Assembly (NCBI RefSeq): GCF_007747995.1
Contig: NZ_CP036276.1
Span: forward strand, 7,678,001 to 7,742,000
Source: Symmachiella dynata
GTDB lineage: Bacteria; Planctomycetota; Planctomycetia; Planctomycetales; Planctomycetaceae
DNA: 64,000 nt
Direction of reading: 5' to 3'
Shown here: piece after piece, positions 1-9,326 of the stretch
Position numbering within the stretch: position 1 is the stretch's first letter
How the letters are laid out: each line of letters begins with the position of its first letter
Position numbers and translations under genes: made by a program
Notes under the pieces: generated by a model
Seen by the model: the letters and a program-made list of their open reading frames with translations, nothing else
Told to the model about the DNA's origin: nothing
Database searches by the model: none

Positions 1-1050
1 GGCTGGATCGAAACCCGCTGTGGAGTCCTGCGACCACAGGTCCCGGTCTTCGCCCGATTCGTTTTTAGCGGTGAAGCCTCCCAGACGATAGACTTTGTCG
101 CCATGCGGGACCAAAGCCAGACCCTGCAGATGCGGACCATCGATCACATCTTCCCAGGCACCCGGCTTGCGAAGATTAAGCCGCTGCAGCGTGTGCGCTT
201 GTTCTTCGTGCGAATAGGAATGTGCTGCGCCGGTATGCCCGCCATAGATGTACAAGTAATCCCCGGCAACAGCGCCCCCGAAGCTGGTTACGCATACGGG
301 AATCTCCGGCAACGTGTCGGCATCGGTCACAACTTTCGCTTCGGGCTTTTCGGCTTCGAAGGTCACTGTCGAATAGTGGCGAATGTCGTCGTATTTTTTA
401 CCGTCCAATTCGCCGGCGGTCGCTTCGACGTGCTTGGCGCGGAATCCGTACTCACCCGGTTGCACGACCGCGACCACGACGGCACCATCCTTGTCAGTAG
501 CTGCTTCGAATTCATCCAACTCCGGTCCGTAGCCTTTCACTTCGGCACCCACAACCGGTTTTCCTTGAAAGCTGACAACGAGCTTCAGCTTGCCGTCTTC
601 CATTTTATGCGGAACGATATCCAAATCGAGTTGTTCGGCCGTCTTCACATTCGTCCAGGCGGCATCGGTCAGAGCGGGGCCGGTCTTGGCGTAATAACGA
701 AGTAAAAACGGTTTCTCGCCGCGGGTGATCACACCGTAATCGTGTCGCCCTGCGAACAGCGAAGCTGTTACTTCTGCAACGTCCGTTTCGGCTTGGAGTG
801 CTTCTTCTGTTTTTTTCAGCGACAATTTGATCGGTTTGCCTTTGGCCGACAACCGCCAGACAGTCATACCTTGCAAGCCTTCCAGCAATTCGGGGTCGTC
901 CGGCTGGGCCGCTTCGGAAAAATAAACATCGACCTTTTGCACATCCTTTTCCACAGACGGCAGCAGCCAAATAAAATGCGCGTTTGCCGTTTGTAGAATT
1001 GCGCATTGCATGAACAATGCGGCAGCGGAGAAAACTAAAATTCGTCTCAT
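1..1050 (-). CDS. Exported DUF4198-like protein with Kelch-type repeats (3' end outside window)
   Basis: The frame is open from ATG 1050 down to base 1 with no stop, so the C-terminus lies outside the window (about 350 residues visible). A signal peptide with a hydrophobic core ends near residue 24 (ANA/HF). Residues ~24-220 resemble the DUF4198-type periplasmic domain (start HFIWLLPSVEKD, later segments rich in beta strands, typical of metal-related surface proteins). From residue ~245 the sequence changes to Kelch-like repeats (YIYGGHTG, then YRLGGFTA), which suggests a beta-propeller C-terminal half. Location is inferred to be periplasmic or cell surface; the ligand is not identifiable. 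Its 5' end faces the stop of the DUF1559/lipoprotein pair, so it may be the last gene of that transcript. Confidence 0.8.
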   Translation of the reverse strand, partial: MRRILVFSAAALFMQCAILQTANAHFIWLLPSVEKDVQKVDVYFSEAAQPDDPELLEGLQGMTVWRLSAKGKPIKLSLKKTEEALQAETDVAEVTASLFAGRHDYGVITRGEKPFLLRYYAKTGPALTDAAWTNVKTAEQLDLDIVPHKMEDGKLKLVVSFQGKPVVGAEVKGYGPELDEFEAATDKDGAVVVAVVQPGEYGFRAKHVEATAGELDGKKYDDIRHYSTVTFEAEKPEAKVVTDADTLPEIPVCVTSFGGAVAGDYLYIYGGHTGAAHSYSHEEQAHTLQRLNLRKPGAWEDVIDGPHLQGLALVPHGDKVYRLGGFTAKNESGEDRDLWSQDSTAGFDPA

Positions 1051-1150
1051 CAAATGTGTCCTCAATGAGCAAAGGGGGTTTAGCAAACGGTAGCAAGTCC
1101 CGTTGCGATTTGTGTTTTAACTAAACATGGAATGCCGTAACCGAAGCCGT

Positions 1151-1624
1151 TTAGCGCCGGCGACGCCTGCTGGTCGTGAGTGGGAATTCAAATTCGTTAG
1201 TCCCCTCCTCGCGAACGGTCTCGGTCAAGCGGCTATTTGCATTAAAGGCTGCCGGTACTCGTACGACATCGATACGGCGGGTTCTCGATTCCTTCAAACG
1301 ATCAATCGCTGACTCATCATCCCGAGCGTAACCACCGTCGTCGGTCGATTTGATTTCGATACGGTGCTTGCCGACCACCGGGCCGGTGGAATCATCGGCA
1401 GAAAACTTCCCGTCCGCAATCGCAATCGACGTCTTCGGCCCGGGTGTTCCCTCAAGCGGAACAAACAGGATCACTCCTTTCGGCAACGGTTGACCATCCA
1501 AGGTCACGACCCCCCGCACATCGGCGCGGGGAGGTCCTTCAGCTGCGCCGGAACCGCAGCCGACAATCAGGCCGCAAAACAACATCGCAGCCAACAGCAG
1601 ATTGTTGGATGCTTTAGTTGTCAC
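1151..1624 (-). CDS. Small lipoprotein, carboxypeptidase-regulatory-like (GTG start)
   Basis: 157 residues. The GTG at 1624 is chosen because a strong GGGGAG site lies 7 bases upstream and because it gives a complete lipoprotein signal: LLLAAMLFCGLIVGC, with lipobox Cys near residue 22. The mature part starts with a short Gly/Ser stretch, followed by one beta-sandwich domain (VRGVVTLDGQPLPKGVILFVP), the pattern of the carboxypeptidase-regulatory-like domains common in planctomycete exported proteins. The C-terminus is Arg-rich (five Arg). The start overlaps the end of the upstream DUF1559 gene by 11 bases, so the two are translationally coupled. This pairing of DUF1559 with a small lipoprotein is typical of planctomycetes; function is unknown. 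Confidence 0.8.
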   Translation of the reverse strand: MTTKASNNLLLAAMLFCGLIVGCGSGAAEGPPRADVRGVVTLDGQPLPKGVILFVPLEGTPGPKTSIAIADGKFSADDSTGPVVGKHRIEIKSTDDGGYARDDESAIDRLKESRTRRIDVVRVPAAFNANSRLTETVREEGTNEFEFPLTTSRRRRR

Positions 1625-2531
1625 TGATAATCTCCCCACCGTTTCGAGTCGCCAAGGCATCCAAGACTCCCGCGTCGATACTCTCGGCCACAAAATGCAC
1701 CGAGCCGTCAGCACGGACGAAAAAGACACCTCCGACATGGTCGCTACGGAAGGAACGGACCCAGTTGGGATCGAAATCGCCATCATCGAGTTTGTCGTGA
1801 GGGTTGAATGCGTATTCGGTCGTGCAAGCAGTGGAACCAGGATACGGATTCGACCAATAAGTGAACGAATAACGCGGTTCGTCCAGGCAGGCTCCGGAAC
1901 TGAATTTGTAGTCCGGCAGATTGTAGGCCGTTTCACCGATCATCAGCGTGTTGCTTGCGCCATCGACGAAATGCTTCAGCGATGTCTTGCCATCAGCTGA
2001 GTCGGTATAGACGATTGCTCCGTCCAACGAGGGAGCTGGCTCACCATAATATGACCAGTACTGATTGAAATCCTTCGAACCGATGTTCACAGCATAGTTT
2101 CCCGGTGCACGCCCCGCGTCGACATCGCACCCCGGGACCATACGAGGTTCCGTCGACGAGGGACACATAAAGACCGGAATCCGCTGCCCCGAGACGGCGA
2201 CATTTACCGGATCGGAGTTGGATAAGTTGAAATCCCACAAATTGTATCCATTCGCCTGATCGATCAACGGCAAGATCGAAACAAACAAGCTTCCGCCGCT
2301 CAGCGAACTGTTGGCGTTGGCATTGGGAAATTGCCCATAAATGTCGTGATAATTGTGTGTCGCAATCCCAAACTGCTTCAGATTGTTGCGGCACTGCGTA
2401 CGGCGGGCTGCTTCGCGGGCTTGTTGCACGGCCGGCAACAGCAGTGAAATGAGAATGGCAATGATCGCGATGACCACTAGCAATTCGATGAGCGTGAACC
2501 CGCGGCGAGCAGGTTGTGTAGAAACGGACAT
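1614..2531 (-). CDS. DUF1559 prepilin-like protein with H-X9-DG motif
   Basis: 305 residues from ATG 2531. This start is picked because a GGAG site lies 9 bases upstream and the in-frame ATG further upstream would sit on that site. The N-terminus carries a type IV prepilin cleavage/methylation signal, RRGFTLIELLVVIAIIA, followed by LLPAVQQAREAARRTQC, the DUF1559 hallmark. Near the C-terminus, HVGGVFFVRADG is the H-X9-DG motif. Such proteins are expanded to dozens of copies in planctomycetes and are thought to be pseudopilin-like surface or secretion components. The downstream lipoprotein gene overlaps it. Individual role unknown. Confidence 0.93.
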   Translation of the reverse strand: MSVSTQPARRGFTLIELLVVIAIIAILISLLLPAVQQAREAARRTQCRNNLKQFGIATHNYHDIYGQFPNANANSSLSGGSLFVSILPLIDQANGYNLWDFNLSNSDPVNVAVSGQRIPVFMCPSSTEPRMVPGCDVDAGRAPGNYAVNIGSKDFNQYWSYYGEPAPSLDGAIVYTDSADGKTSLKHFVDGASNTLMIGETAYNLPDYKFSSGACLDEPRYSFTYWSNPYPGSTACTTEYAFNPHDKLDDGDFDPNWVRSFRSDHVGGVFFVRADGSVHFVAESIDAGVLDALATRNGGEIISDN

Positions 2532-2667
2532 GGAAAGCATCTCCTTTGCAGAAGCCAAGTTAAGAGTAAAATTGCGGCACAGACGCTGGTGCGTTGTGAT
2601 CCGCGGTCTCTTAATGTGTGGCTGGCTGCGCGGAGTTCCGCGTCGAAGCTTGCTGCAGCATTCTAGA

Positions 2668-2692
2668 GTTGACACTGAGTCTCAATGTCAAC
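2668..2692. promoter_or_regulatory. Near-perfect 12-1-12 palindrome, probable operator of hemP
   Basis: Left arm GTTGACACTGAG, one central T, right arm CTCAATGTCAAC; the arms are reverse complements with one mismatch in 12. It overlaps the -35 box and spacer of the promoter reading toward hemP, the position expected of a repressor site. Fur-family control is inferred from the target gene; the sequence does not match the enterobacterial Fur box closely. It lies about 137 bases from the start codons on both sides, so it could also affect the divergent DUF1559 gene. Confidence 0.65.
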
Positions 2693-2697
2693 ATAAT
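2669..2697 (+). promoter_or_regulatory. Sigma-70-type promoter of hemP
   Basis: TTGACA at 2669-2674, a 17-base spacer, and CATAAT at 2692-2697. The -35 is a consensus match and the -10 has one mismatch. The predicted transcript would have a leader of roughly 125 bases before the hemP ATG at 2830. Confidence 0.6.
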
Positions 2698-2829
2698 GCC
2701 GACTTGTGCCATTGTTGTCAATCGCGAAAGCACCCGGCCTGAAAATTTCCGCCTGATTTTTTTCGCCGTGATCGCAGGCAACAAATTGCTCACTACGACC
2801 TCGCCCAAAGAATCCACGGCACCGCCACC

Positions 2830-3024
2830 ATGAATATGCATGACCCCAGTGAGACTCCGCGAATTCCCGCAGAGAAAAACAGCGACCCCGGCGATTCCGA
2901 TCCCCCGAAATCGATCACCTTCGAAGCACTCGCCGAGGGTCAAACCGAAGTGCTCATCGAATTTCACGGTCAGGTCTACCGCCTGCGCTCAACGCGGAAC
3001 AAGAAGCTAATCTTGAACAAGTAA
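2830..3024 (+). CDS. hemP: HemP-family hemin uptake protein
   Basis: 64 residues. The C-terminal segment [18 protein letters not shown] matches the small HemP family (a short Y-R-L-R-x-T-x-x-x-K-L-I-L-x-K core). The N-terminal ~30 residues are polar, Pro/Ser/Asp-rich and probably disordered. HemP proteins are associated with haem uptake and in proteobacteria have been implicated as positive regulators of outer-membrane haem receptors. No haem receptor or transporter is adjacent here, so the partner is elsewhere. No clear Shine-Dalgarno site precedes the ATG; a second ATG lies two codons downstream. The palindrome-covered promoter upstream suggests iron-dependent control. Confidence 0.8.
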   Translation: MNMHDPSETPRIPAEKNSDPGDSDPPKSITFEALAEGQTEVLIEFHGQVYRLRSTRNKKLILNK

Positions 3025-3089
3025 ACGCGGCGCGCAAGCTGTGCGCAAGAAATTGAAAACCGGTGTTGGCCGCGCTGACAGCCTCGCAA

Positions 3090-6000
3090 TCACTCCACGA
3101 TCAATTCGCCGTTCATCACCATCCAGTGCCCCGGAAACGTGCACAGGTAGGGATACCGCCCCGGGGTTTTCGGCGCGCGAAAGTAAATCGTGAACTGCGA
3201 TTTGGGTGGAACGACATCCGTGTAAAACAACACGTCGTCGGTTCGCGGAATGTAATGCCGCGCCACCGCTTCGGGATCCGCCACCAACCGGTTAGCCATC
3301 TCCCCCACGCTCTTGAGCGTTCCCGCTTTGACCAACGCCCAGTTGTGCGGGACCACATCGGGGTTCACCAAATTCAAACGGATCGCTTCGCCCGGTTTGG
3401 CCCGTAACTCACGGGTCGCGAACGTCAGGTTCTTGCCCGTCTCCAACGTGATCGGCCGCGCCTCGGGAATCGCTTTCATAAAGGGATTGCGAATGCGAAT
3501 CGTGGCCAAGGCCAAGTCAGAAAGAATCGGGTGCGGATGTACCATTTTCGCCACCGGGCGATAACCGGGGTAGTCGCTAAAGGGCCGGTCTAAACGATGC
3601 ACGGTTAAAAACATGTCGCGCGGTTCCCCCGCATCCACCTGCAATTGCAAATGCAGTTGGCTCACCGGTTGTAGATCGGGGATTTCCAAAAACAGCGAGC
3701 GGCCATCGGGCAATACATGCGCCGACGTGATCGGCAAATGATCGTGCCCCCGCATGCCGTGGTGTCGCGTGGAAAACTCCGGCGAGCCATACGCCCCGCT
3801 GTACCGGTAATTCCAACACTGGGCGAATTGATTTTCGATCTTCGCGGCAACAGCGGGATCAATCGGCTCGGTGAATTTTACCGTCACCCCGTTTTGATAG
3901 ACATGAAACCCGATCGGCAATTGCACGCGGTCTCCCGTATAACGCACGCGCTGTAAACAACCATCATCGGGCGTATAGGAACCCCAGCCCGCCATGCCGG
4001 AGACATACAATTGCCCGTCCTGCGGATTGAAGCGTCCGCGATGCGCGCCCGAACGAAACTCGCCAGGAAGCGGCACAATCGCCCCCTGCAATTGCCCGTC
4101 GACTTCGTCACGTAACAACAGAAAACTTCGCCCGCCGCCAAACGACAAATGGACCAACGCCCCTCGTAGCGGTCCCCAGCGGTCACTGTCGATATAGGCT
4201 TGGCCCCCGCTGGAATTATCCAATCCCCGCGGTAAATAAACCAATGGCAGTTCCGGCGCTTTCCCGTCGCGCGGAGCTTGATAACCAAAGTACGGCGGAG
4301 TGCCGTCTTCACCTTCAGCAGACGGACGAACGGCGCACACCATCGAGGCGGGGGTCCAGTCTCCTTCCGATGCGGGTACTGTTAATGTCCCATCAGGCAA
4401 GATTCCCAACCCGTCAGGATTTCTTAGTCCGGTCGCCATGACCTCCACGTTTTTTCCATCGGGAGAAATCCGCACGATCCCTTGATTGCCCGAGACGGTG
4501 TAAAAATTACCGGCGTCGTCGCACTGCAAACCACAAATAAAATCGTGCCCCGCCGGTGAGGTTTCAAAGGCGTTGCTAAAACACTCATAATAATCGGCTT
4601 CGCCATCTTGGTTTCGATCATGCAACCGGACCAATTGGTCGCGGCATTGCACAAAGATTCCCGCATCAGTCACGACCAGCCCCAATGCATGGTGCAGTCC
4701 CGAAGCAAAACGCCGCCACTGCGCCTGCTGACCGCCATCGGTAAATCCACTCACATGCCACACGTCTCCCTGCATCGTGCAGACCAGCGCGCTGCCGTCG
4801 GGAAGAAAGTCATGTCCTCCGCAAAACAGCAGCGCCTTCCAAGGATTGTCGAAAGGCAGTTCAATCGTATCGACCGCATACGGCCGCCCGGTTCCCGGTT
4901 TGACCGCTGTGGTGATCACCTCCGGCCATTGCCGTTCGCCCGGTTGGATCAATTCTCGCAGCGGATGTTCGTCGGTCGGCGCAACAACGCGGGTGAATTT
5001 GCCATCCTCGACCCACGGCGCATCGAGATATTCAACGTCGCCAATACGGTAAGCAAACACCACGCGCCGGCCATGTCGATAGAACCCGTGATACTCGAAT
5101 GGCTGGTTCGGCTTGGCTGTTTTCTCGTGCTTCACCGGTTGGCCGTCCATGATCAAGCCGTGCATGAATCCATGACGGACCGATGAAAACTTGACAAACC
5201 CCCCGCTCCAGACGGCGTCATAACTGAGCGTCTCAGGATTGAAACAAGCGGAGAGTTCGTCGTCGTCTCCCAATTGCATGCAAACCGCGCGGGGGACGTT
5301 CACACCCCCGCCATGAAACACGCCGCTTTGCACGCTGCCCAATCGCGTCTCATTCCAACGCCCGTCGGACCACGTTGTCTCGGATTGATTTCCCCAGTGG
5401 CCCAGTTCGCCCCCGTCCAGGCCCGGAAATCCGGGTAGCAACGGCGGAGTCGGTTTCTGTTTGCGAAAATGTGCCGCTTGCTTGGCATAAAAATCATAGA
5501 TGCGGTCGCGATTGACCGGCTGTTGCCACGACGGCCAATCCTGCGGATGCAGCGGCGCGCGGTCGTACTCAAACGGGGCCGGCGTATGCATGTGCGCATG
5601 TCCCATCAGCATGTGCAAAGCTTCGGGCTTGGCTGCATCGGAGCGACCTAAGTCGGTCAAAAAGCGAATCAGGTCCACTTGTTGTTGCCGCGTCATCGCA
5701 GCGGTCAACCCGTCGGGCATCAGTGAACCGGCAGGCACAATTTCATCAATATCCTCGTGAGCAATCGTGCTTTCCACCCCGGTTTGCGGGTCGCGGAGCA
5801 CGATCGATTTTTTATCCTCACGCAGTTTGTGGCCACGGATCGCTTTTCCATCGTTGGTGATGACCGTGAATGAGACGAACTCCGGTTCCACCGTCCGCTG
5901 CGGCCAAAAGACCGATTCAATAATCTGTTCCGGCTTGCGCTGTTTGCCGATCATCGTCAGATCAGGACCGACGGTCCCGCCCTGCATGCCGATTTTGTGA

Positions 6001-7586
6001 CACGACAAACAAGCGGTTTTCGCATCGGCGAACAAAGCCGCCCCCCGCATGAAATCACCATTCTCTTTGGCGGCAGCGACGGTCTCGTCGACAAACCCGG
6101 CGTTGAATTCTGAAGCCATGGTGGGTGGCTGCTGCACCGCAACGGTTTTAGGAAATGTCCACAACTGGATCGTCGACGCATCTTTTTTCACGGCTTGTTG
6201 CGGTTCGTGTGGGATGTCGCGCGCGCCGTTCGAAATCCGTACCCATTCGATGTTGCCGTTGCACGCCAAGCCCCCTTCGACCAGCCGCCCGATCGCCAAT
6301 CCCCCGGGAATCGCAGCACCGCCTTTGGCTGAGATCTTTTGACTGGCGACCTGCTTGCCATCGACATACAACCGCACTCGCGTGGCTTCATAAACCATCG
6401 CCACCGTGTGCAGCTTATTGTCGCAAATCGCCGCTTTCGAACGCACGTGATCGGGCGACATTCCCGGCAGGTAAGCGGTCAAAACTCCCTGGCGCGGCAT
6501 GGTGAAGATTTCCCAGTGCGTGGGAGATTTCTTTTCATCGCAGGCGACGAGGATGTTGTAATCATTCTTGCGATTCAGGCGAACGCGACATTCCACCGTG
6601 ATGGGCGGTTGGCGGAAATCGTCGCGGCCCTCATAGACTTTTCCCCCGTCCAATGCCGCCGGCGCGGAGGGTTGCCAACTGCGATACAGCGGGCGGGCGC
6701 TGGGGGGATGCCCGCTGAACGTCCCCACCAGCCAGGATAAACCATCCAGATTGTCCTGCAGCCGCGCTTCGGCATCTTCTTGCGTGTGATTCAAAATCCC
6801 AATCGGCCCGGAGTAGCCGCTGTCGCGAATCGTTTTTAGCAATTCCGCATCCAGGTCCCCTGCCCCAAGCGGAAGGATCTTCGCCCCCCGCTGATCACCG
6901 CCGCGGACCATGCCGTTGAGGTTCACCGCATACAAATACGGCAGCATCTTTTTGAGCAATTGCGGCATCTTGTCGACATGCGCATGGCCGTGGTGCAGGT
7001 TGTAAACGATCCCCACGTTCGGTAAATCCAGCGCACGGATGATGGCGATTTGATTTTCCGGTTCGCCGAACCAACCTCCATGGTTATATAGCCCCACGCT
7101 ACAACCAATTTTCGCTGCTGCTTCTGCAATGGGACGTATCCGCGCCGCTTCCTGTTGAACCCACGCCTGCTGATCCTCGGGCGTCTTCGGTCCACCGCTG
7201 CCGGTGACCCACAACTGCGTTTTGATGTCGTGTCGCTTGAGCACCTCTAAAATATGCCGCGCATCGTCATTGAGCACAGTCGGAAACCACCAGGCGGTCA
7301 ATTCGATACCATGCGCTTTGAGTGCCTCCATTTCGGCATCGAAGGTCGGGACATGTTCGGCGCGATAATCATAGGCCAGCTTGCCGATCCCCAACCGCTC
7401 CAACATCGCGGCTCGCTGCTCGGGACTCCGCTTTTGATTGTCAAACGGAACAATACACCATGCGACGAGATTGTCTTTGGCGTAGATGTCATTTTGTTTT
7501 GACGGCGCGTCCTCAGCCTGCGCAACTAATCCGCTATGACATAACAGTAGCGCGCACAACATCACCAACCACGATCGACGCATCAT
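3090..7586 (-). CDS. Giant secreted TIM-barrel/LamG/haem/propeller/blue-copper protein
   Basis: 1498 residues with an N-terminal signal peptide (to ~24). Domains in order: a sugar-phosphate isomerase/epimerase-like TIM barrel (~40-290); a LamG/concanavalin-like sandwich (~310-470); a planctomycete-type c-haem domain with CLSCH at 526-530 and a downstream redox module to ~650; a DUF6797-like segment (~680-900); a glucose/sorbosone dehydrogenase-like beta-propeller (~900-1300); and a C-terminal cupredoxin. The cupredoxin retains all type-1 copper ligands with azurin-like spacing: His1414, Cys1482, His1487, Met1491. The architecture implies an extracytoplasmic redox enzyme acting on carbohydrate-like substrates, passing electrons through haem and copper; this is inference. 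It follows DUF1501 and LamG-DUF1549/DUF1553 genes on the same strand. Confidence 0.88.
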   Translation of the reverse strand: MMRRSWLVMLCALLLCHSGLVAQAEDAPSKQNDIYAKDNLVAWCIVPFDNQKRSPEQRAAMLERLGIGKLAYDYRAEHVPTFDAEMEALKAHGIELTAWWFPTVLNDDARHILEVLKRHDIKTQLWVTGSGGPKTPEDQQAWVQQEAARIRPIAEAAAKIGCSVGLYNHGGWFGEPENQIAIIRALDLPNVGIVYNLHHGHAHVDKMPQLLKKMLPYLYAVNLNGMVRGGDQRGAKILPLGAGDLDAELLKTIRDSGYSGPIGILNHTQEDAEARLQDNLDGLSWLVGTFSGHPPSARPLYRSWQPSAPAALDGGKVYEGRDDFRQPPITVECRVRLNRKNDYNILVACDEKKSPTHWEIFTMPRQGVLTAYLPGMSPDHVRSKAAICDNKLHTVAMVYEATRVRLYVDGKQVASQKISAKGGAAIPGGLAIGRLVEGGLACNGNIEWVRISNGARDIPHEPQQAVKKDASTIQLWTFPKTVAVQQPPTMASEFNAGFVDETVAAAKENGDFMRGAALFADAKTACLSCHKIGMQGGTVGPDLTMIGKQRKPEQIIESVFWPQRTVEPEFVSFTVITNDGKAIRGHKLREDKKSIVLRDPQTGVESTIAHEDIDEIVPAGSLMPDGLTAAMTRQQQVDLIRFLTDLGRSDAAKPEALHMLMGHAHMHTPAPFEYDRAPLHPQDWPSWQQPVNRDRIYDFYAKQAAHFRKQKPTPPLLPGFPGLDGGELGHWGNQSETTWSDGRWNETRLGSVQSGVFHGGGVNVPRAVCMQLGDDDELSACFNPETLSYDAVWSGGFVKFSSVRHGFMHGLIMDGQPVKHEKTAKPNQPFEYHGFYRHGRRVVFAYRIGDVEYLDAPWVEDGKFTRVVAPTDEHPLRELIQPGERQWPEVITTAVKPGTGRPYAVDTIELPFDNPWKALLFCGGHDFLPDGSALVCTMQGDVWHVSGFTDGGQQAQWRRFASGLHHALGLVVTDAGIFVQCRDQLVRLHDRNQDGEADYYECFSNAFETSPAGHDFICGLQCDDAGNFYTVSGNQGIVRISPDGKNVEVMATGLRNPDGLGILPDGTLTVPASEGDWTPASMVCAVRPSAEGEDGTPPYFGYQAPRDGKAPELPLVYLPRGLDNSSGGQAYIDSDRWGPLRGALVHLSFGGGRSFLLLRDEVDGQLQGAIVPLPGEFRSGAHRGRFNPQDGQLYVSGMAGWGSYTPDDGCLQRVRYTGDRVQLPIGFHVYQNGVTVKFTEPIDPAVAAKIENQFAQCWNYRYSGAYGSPEFSTRHHGMRGHDHLPITSAHVLPDGRSLFLEIPDLQPVSQLHLQLQVDAGEPRDMFLTVHRLDRPFSDYPGYRPVAKMVHPHPILSDLALATIRIRNPFMKAIPEARPITLETGKNLTFATRELRAKPGEAIRLNLVNPDVVPHNWALVKAGTLKSVGEMANRLVADPEAVARHYIPRTDDVLFYTDVVPPKSQFTIYFRAPKTPGRYPYLCTFPGHWMVMNGELIVE

Positions 7587-7632
7587 TAGTCCTAATCATC
7601 CTAGAGCTTCATTGCTGCTTAAATTGGCGGCT

Positions 7633-7694
7633 GTGTGCCAGTGTTTATCAGTGATCCCCATACCGAGATTGCACTGGCAGAACCAGTGGCACAC
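7633..7694. repeat. Palindromic dispersed repeat (GTGCCACTGG family)
   Basis: The outer ends GTGTGCCA and TGGCACAC are inverted repeats, and the right arm contains a small hairpin, CACTGG-cagaa-CCAGTG. The core GTGCCACTGG is shared with 9171-9272, 27777-27800 and the site interrupted by the insertion sequence at 53150. It lies between two codirectional genes and could act as an RNA hairpin. Confidence 0.6.
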
Positions 7695-7768
7695 AAATTC
7701 TTGGGTGTCACAAAGCGTCAGAGCTGTGCCCTGATGTGGGGCGACAACCATGTTGAGCGCGCCGATCG

Positions 7769-9103
7769 TTACGAAAACAGCGCCGCGATCGGCCGGCCGT
7801 TATCGGTGATCGGTACGGGGCGATCGTCGGGAGTATACAACTCCTCGTGCGGATCGATTCCCATGGCATTGTGGATTGTGGCATGCAAGTCGGGTAGCGA
7901 AACTGGATCCGATTCAATCTTCATCGCCAGTTCATCGGTCACGCCGATTGTCTTGCCGTTGTTCATCCCGCCGCCGGCCAAGACGACGCTGAACGCCTTG
8001 GAATAGTGCCCGCGTCCGCCGCCACCGTCAAACTGCGCCGGGCGGCCGAACTCCGAGGCAACGACGATCAACGTCTTGTCCAGCATCTTGTGTTGTTCCA
8101 AGTCGAGCACCAACGCCGAAAGCGCGTCGTCGAGTTCTTGAATCAACACGTGCTGCTTCAGTTGGCCGTCGTTGTGCGTATCCCAGCCGGTTCCGTTGAC
8201 GAAATTCAAATTGTGCGAGACTTCGATAAACCGCACCCCGGATTGCAACAATCGCCGCGACAACAAACAACGCTGGCCGAATTCCCCACCGTACGATTCA
8301 CGCAGCGACGCCGATTCGGAATCCAACTCAAACACGTTCGCGAATTTGGGTCCGGAGAGCCGCAAGGCTTCGCTGATTGTCGTATCGTAGTCGGAGACGA
8401 CCGATCCGGCGGGGAGTTGTTTGCGATATTCGTCGCGAACGCGGCGCAACAAATCCTCGCGCCGCGTTTGCCGGGCGGCTGTGATATGCGGAGCGCGTGA
8501 AAAGCCGGCGGGACCCGATTTGGTGTCGGTCAGATAAATATAACCCGCCTTCGCTCCCAAAAATCCCGGACCACGCGTTACGTTGGGATAGCCGATCAAC
8601 ACGTATCCCGGTGCATGTTCGCTGGCCGGACCGCGCTTGTGCGCCACAATAGAACCCACCGACGGATAAACAACCGTGCCGCTGGTCGGACGACCGGTGT
8701 GCACTTGATTGGTCGCAGCGGCATGTTCGTCGATCACATCGTGATGCACGGTCCGCACGATGTTAAACCGGTCCAAGATCTGGGCGCATTTGGGCAGGTG
8801 TTCGCAAACCTGCGTGTCCGGCACAGCGGTCTCGATGGACGGATAATACGAACCCGGCTTTTTTGTTTTGGCATCGCCCATCCGTTTGGGATCCCACGTA
8901 TCGATATGACTCGATCCGCCGCCCAACCAAATCATGATGCAATGCTCCGCCTTGCCCCGCGGCACGACCGGAGCGGGAGACGCCTCGTTGGCCAAACCGC
9001 GCAACGGTTGTCCCAGCGACAACGCCGCAAGTCCGCCGCCAGCGACAGCACTTTGCGCCAAAAACCGCCGTCGTTGCTCATCCATTTCTGTGATCCCAAA
9101 CAT
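7769..9103 (-). CDS. DUF1501 Tat-exported protein
   Basis: 444 residues from ATG 9103, chosen over a TTG one codon earlier; GGTGAG lies 9 bases upstream. A twin-arginine signal ([17 protein letters not shown]) is near the N-terminus. The body matches DUF1501, a family with an alkaline-phosphatase/sulfatase-like fold: [18 protein letters not shown], then [27 protein letters not shown] and [13 protein letters not shown]. In planctomycetes DUF1501 genes usually accompany DUF1549/DUF1553 genes, as here, which suggests one exported complex. Substrate unknown. Confidence 0.92.
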   Translation of the reverse strand: MFGITEMDEQRRRFLAQSAVAGGGLAALSLGQPLRGLANEASPAPVVPRGKAEHCIMIWLGGGSSHIDTWDPKRMGDAKTKKPGSYYPSIETAVPDTQVCEHLPKCAQILDRFNIVRTVHHDVIDEHAAATNQVHTGRPTSGTVVYPSVGSIVAHKRGPASEHAPGYVLIGYPNVTRGPGFLGAKAGYIYLTDTKSGPAGFSRAPHITAARQTRREDLLRRVRDEYRKQLPAGSVVSDYDTTISEALRLSGPKFANVFELDSESASLRESYGGEFGQRCLLSRRLLQSGVRFIEVSHNLNFVNGTGWDTHNDGQLKQHVLIQELDDALSALVLDLEQHKMLDKTLIVVASEFGRPAQFDGGGGRGHYSKAFSVVLAGGGMNNGKTIGVTDELAMKIESDPVSLPDLHATIHNAMGIDPHEELYTPDDRPVPITDNGRPIAALFS

Positions 9104-9170
9104 CAAGACTGCTCACCTTTCAACATTTCCACCGGTCGTCGCGCTCTTCTCGTTCCCAAGTCCCACAAAC

Positions 9171-9272
9171 GGGTGCCACTGGCGGCTTGTCCGCCAGTGC
9201 AGGGTTAGAGTGCGATTTCCATGCTCGTGTACGCCAACGCGCGCACTGGCGGACGAGCCGCCAGTGGCACCC
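9171..9272. repeat. 102-bp MITE/REP-like inverted repeat
   Basis: Two 30-base arms are inverted copies with one mismatch. The left arm begins GGGTGCCACTGGCGG and the right arm ends CCGCCAGTGGCACCC. Each arm is itself a hairpin with a 9-base stem (CACTGGCGG / CCGCCAGTG); the loop is CTTGT in the left arm and ACGAG in the right. The CTTGT loop is the same pentamer duplicated by the insertion sequence at 53150-54625. Confidence 0.8.
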
Positions 9273-9326
9273 AATCCCGACCATCGGTCCATCGATCGAG
9301 TGTGATTTCTTTTATTGATTTCCCTC

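Noticed and set aside
7633-9272. Repeated palindromes considered as a CRISPR array
   Set aside because: The repeats are far apart and lack regular spacers; no cas genes in the window.
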